Shown here: positions 62,681 through 63,577 of the stretch, piece after piece
Numbering within the stretch: position 1 is the first letter of the stretch
Layout of the letters: each line of letters starts with the position of its first letter
Origin: Nocardia sp. MH4
GTDB lineage: Bacteria > Actinomycetota > Actinomycetes > Mycobacteriales > Mycobacteriaceae
Assembly: GCF_019266065.1 (NCBI RefSeq)
Contig: NZ_LPNR01000087.1
Span: forward strand, 1 to 63,577
Length of the DNA: 63,577 bases
Direction of reading: 5' to 3'
The notes under the pieces: generated by a model
The model's database searches: none
What the model saw: only the letters and a program-made list of their open reading frames with translations
Told to the model about the DNA's origin: nothing
Program-made: the position numbers and the translations under genes

Positions 62681-63168
62681 CCGATCCGCTCGTCGACGGG
62701 GCGCCGGTCGCCGAACTGGTCCGGGCGCTGGCCGCGGCCGGTCAGACCGTCGCCACCGCCGAATCGCTGACCGCGGGCCTGCTGGCCGCCACCGTGGCCG
62801 GGGTGCCGGGCGCCAGCGCGGTGCTGCGGGGTGGCCTGATCGTGTATGCCACCGACCTGAAAAGCCGCCTGGCCTGCGTCGACGACGACATCCTCCGGGT
62901 CGACGGCCCGGTCGCCGCCTCGACCGCCGAGCAACTCGCGGTGGGGGCCAGACAGCGCTGTGGCGCCGACTGGGGTGTGGGTCTGACCGGCGTCGCCGGA
63001 CCCGATTCCCAGGACGGGCACCCGGTCGGGACGGTATACCTCGGATTGGCCGGTCCACGGCACAGTGAAGTGGTCCGGTTGAAACTCGACGGCGACCGGT
63101 GGACGATCAGGATCGGTGCGGTGCACAGCGCGGTGCGGGAGTTGCTGCGCTGTGTGACGACGAACTAG
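62677..63168 (+). CDS. cinA: CinA C-terminal domain (NMN deamidase-like) protein
   Basis: Stand-alone CinA C-terminal domain of 163 aa (PncC-type), which can deamidate nicotinamide mononucleotide in NAD recycling. Motifs: TVATAESLTAGLLAATVAGV, GGLIVYATDLKSRL, and GVGLTGVAGPDSQDGHPVGTVYLGL. The N-terminal MoCF-like domain of full CinA is absent, which is normal for this short form. GTG 62677 overlaps the pgsA stop by four bases, so translation is coupled. clgR starts 91 bp later. The pgsA-cinA-clgR order occurs in several Corynebacteriales. Confidence 0.93.
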   Translation: MTDPLVDGAPVAELVRALAAAGQTVATAESLTAGLLAATVAGVPGASAVLRGGLIVYATDLKSRLACVDDDILRVDGPVAASTAEQLAVGARQRCGADWGVGLTGVAGPDSQDGHPVGTVYLGLAGPRHSEVVRLKLDGDRWTIRIGAVHSAVRELLRCVTTN

Positions 63169-63259
63169 CCGCGTCCGGGAACCACCGGCCGATGCTCGAC
63201 GTTGTGCCAGAAAGAGGTGAGCACCGCTGCGGCGGTGACACGAGGTGGAGGAGAACGAG

Positions 63260-63577
63260 ATGACGCTGCTGCGGGAGGCAATCGGGGACAGTCTGCGGCG
63301 TGCGCGTCTCGCCCAGCATCGAACGCTGCGCGAGGTGTCGACCTCGGCGCGTGTGAGCCTCGGCTATCTGTCGGAAGTGGAGCGCGGCCGCAAGGAAGCC
63401 TCCAGTGAACTGCTCGCCGCCATCTGCGAGGCACTGGACGTGCCGCTGTCGCGGGTGCTGTGGGACGTGAGCACCATCATGGCCGGCGCGGATGGCTCCG
63501 CGCCGCGCGAGCCCGCGCTGACCGGCCCCGCCGCCGAGCGTGAGGCCGCCCCGGCCGAACCCGCCCCCGCCGAACCC
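63260..63577 (+). CDS. clgR: Transcription regulator ClgR (3' end outside window)
   Basis: Helix-turn-helix XRE-family activator of clp protease and stress genes; in M. tuberculosis Rv2745c is induced by envelope stress and heat. The first 106 codons are in the window. The DNA-binding domain is [24 protein letters not shown], then [39 protein letters not shown]. An Ala/Pro/Glu-rich segment starts before the window ends. ATG 63260 has GGAGGAGAACG at good spacing. The C-terminal regulatory tail, often ending in degradation signals read by ClpXP, is not visible. Confidence 0.94.
   Translation, partial: MTLLREAIGDSLRRARLAQHRTLREVSTSARVSLGYLSEVERGRKEASSELLAAICEALDVPLSRVLWDVSTIMAGADGSAPREPALTGPAAEREAAPAEPAPAEP

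Noticed and set aside
63169..63259. ClgR autoregulatory box upstream of clgR
   Set aside because: A CGCTGCGGCG string is present but does not fit the remembered ClgR consensus.

Overview
The window comes from a very GC-rich actinobacterium of the order Mycobacteriales, most probably a Nocardia or close relative. It carries the mycobacterial housekeeping order infB - (DUF503) - rbfA - nrnA - dinF, metallophosphoesterase - pptT - truB, sirR/ribF - rpsO - pnp, pepR, dapB, dapA - rnj, ftsK, argA, pgsA - clgR. Extra genes are slotted between these blocks. No insertion sequence, integrase, rRNA or CRISPR array was seen.

Layout. 1-4161: translation and RNA-turnover genes (infB 3' part, a DUF503 gene with an apparent CTG start, rbfA, nrnA). 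4248-9408: transport and secreted genes (FLVCR-like MFS, MATE/DinF exporter, secreted lipase, metallophosphoesterase). 9430-11033: pptT overlapping truB. 11177-13278: a four-EF-hand protein, a lipoprotein and a SirR/MntR-type metalloregulator divergent from ribF. 13348-17361: ribF, rpsO, pnp, with a strong hairpin between rpsO and pnp.

17362-40769 is the accessory centrepiece. A strong terminator follows pnp. Next comes an unusual AT-richer control region with tandem palindromes, and then a single 22.8-kb gene for a seven-module nonribosomal peptide synthetase (A-T-(C-A-T)x6-TE, about 7,599 residues). It separates pnp from pepR, which are neighbours in mycobacteria. Specificity codes read by eye give Ser-X-Gln-X-Ser-X-Gln. 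No MbtH, tailoring, transport or pathway-regulator gene lies beside it. PptT, encoded about 8 kb upstream, is the expected activator of its carrier domains.

40858-51678: pepR with a coupled mini-ORF, an ArsR/MFS divergent pair, a VOC protein (again CTG-started), a Zn alcohol dehydrogenase, dapB with two conserved followers, a three-gene two-component unit whose third gene is a degenerate kinase, and an AlkZ/YcaQ-type protein. 51683-59112: a ribbon-helix-helix protein with a clear operator, dapA-rnj, two small exported proteins, and ftsK. 59113-59772 is mostly non-coding. It holds, on the minus strand, a tRNA with a Leu CAG anticodon but a short class I variable loop, and a second shorter tRNA-shaped structure without a D arm. 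59773-63577: terC, yciI/argA, pgsA-cinA and the start of clgR.

At least six genes (pptT, ribF, the alcohol dehydrogenase, dapA, ftsK, argA) have a TANNNT -10-like hexamer only 7-8 nt before the start codon, which suggests leaderless transcripts.
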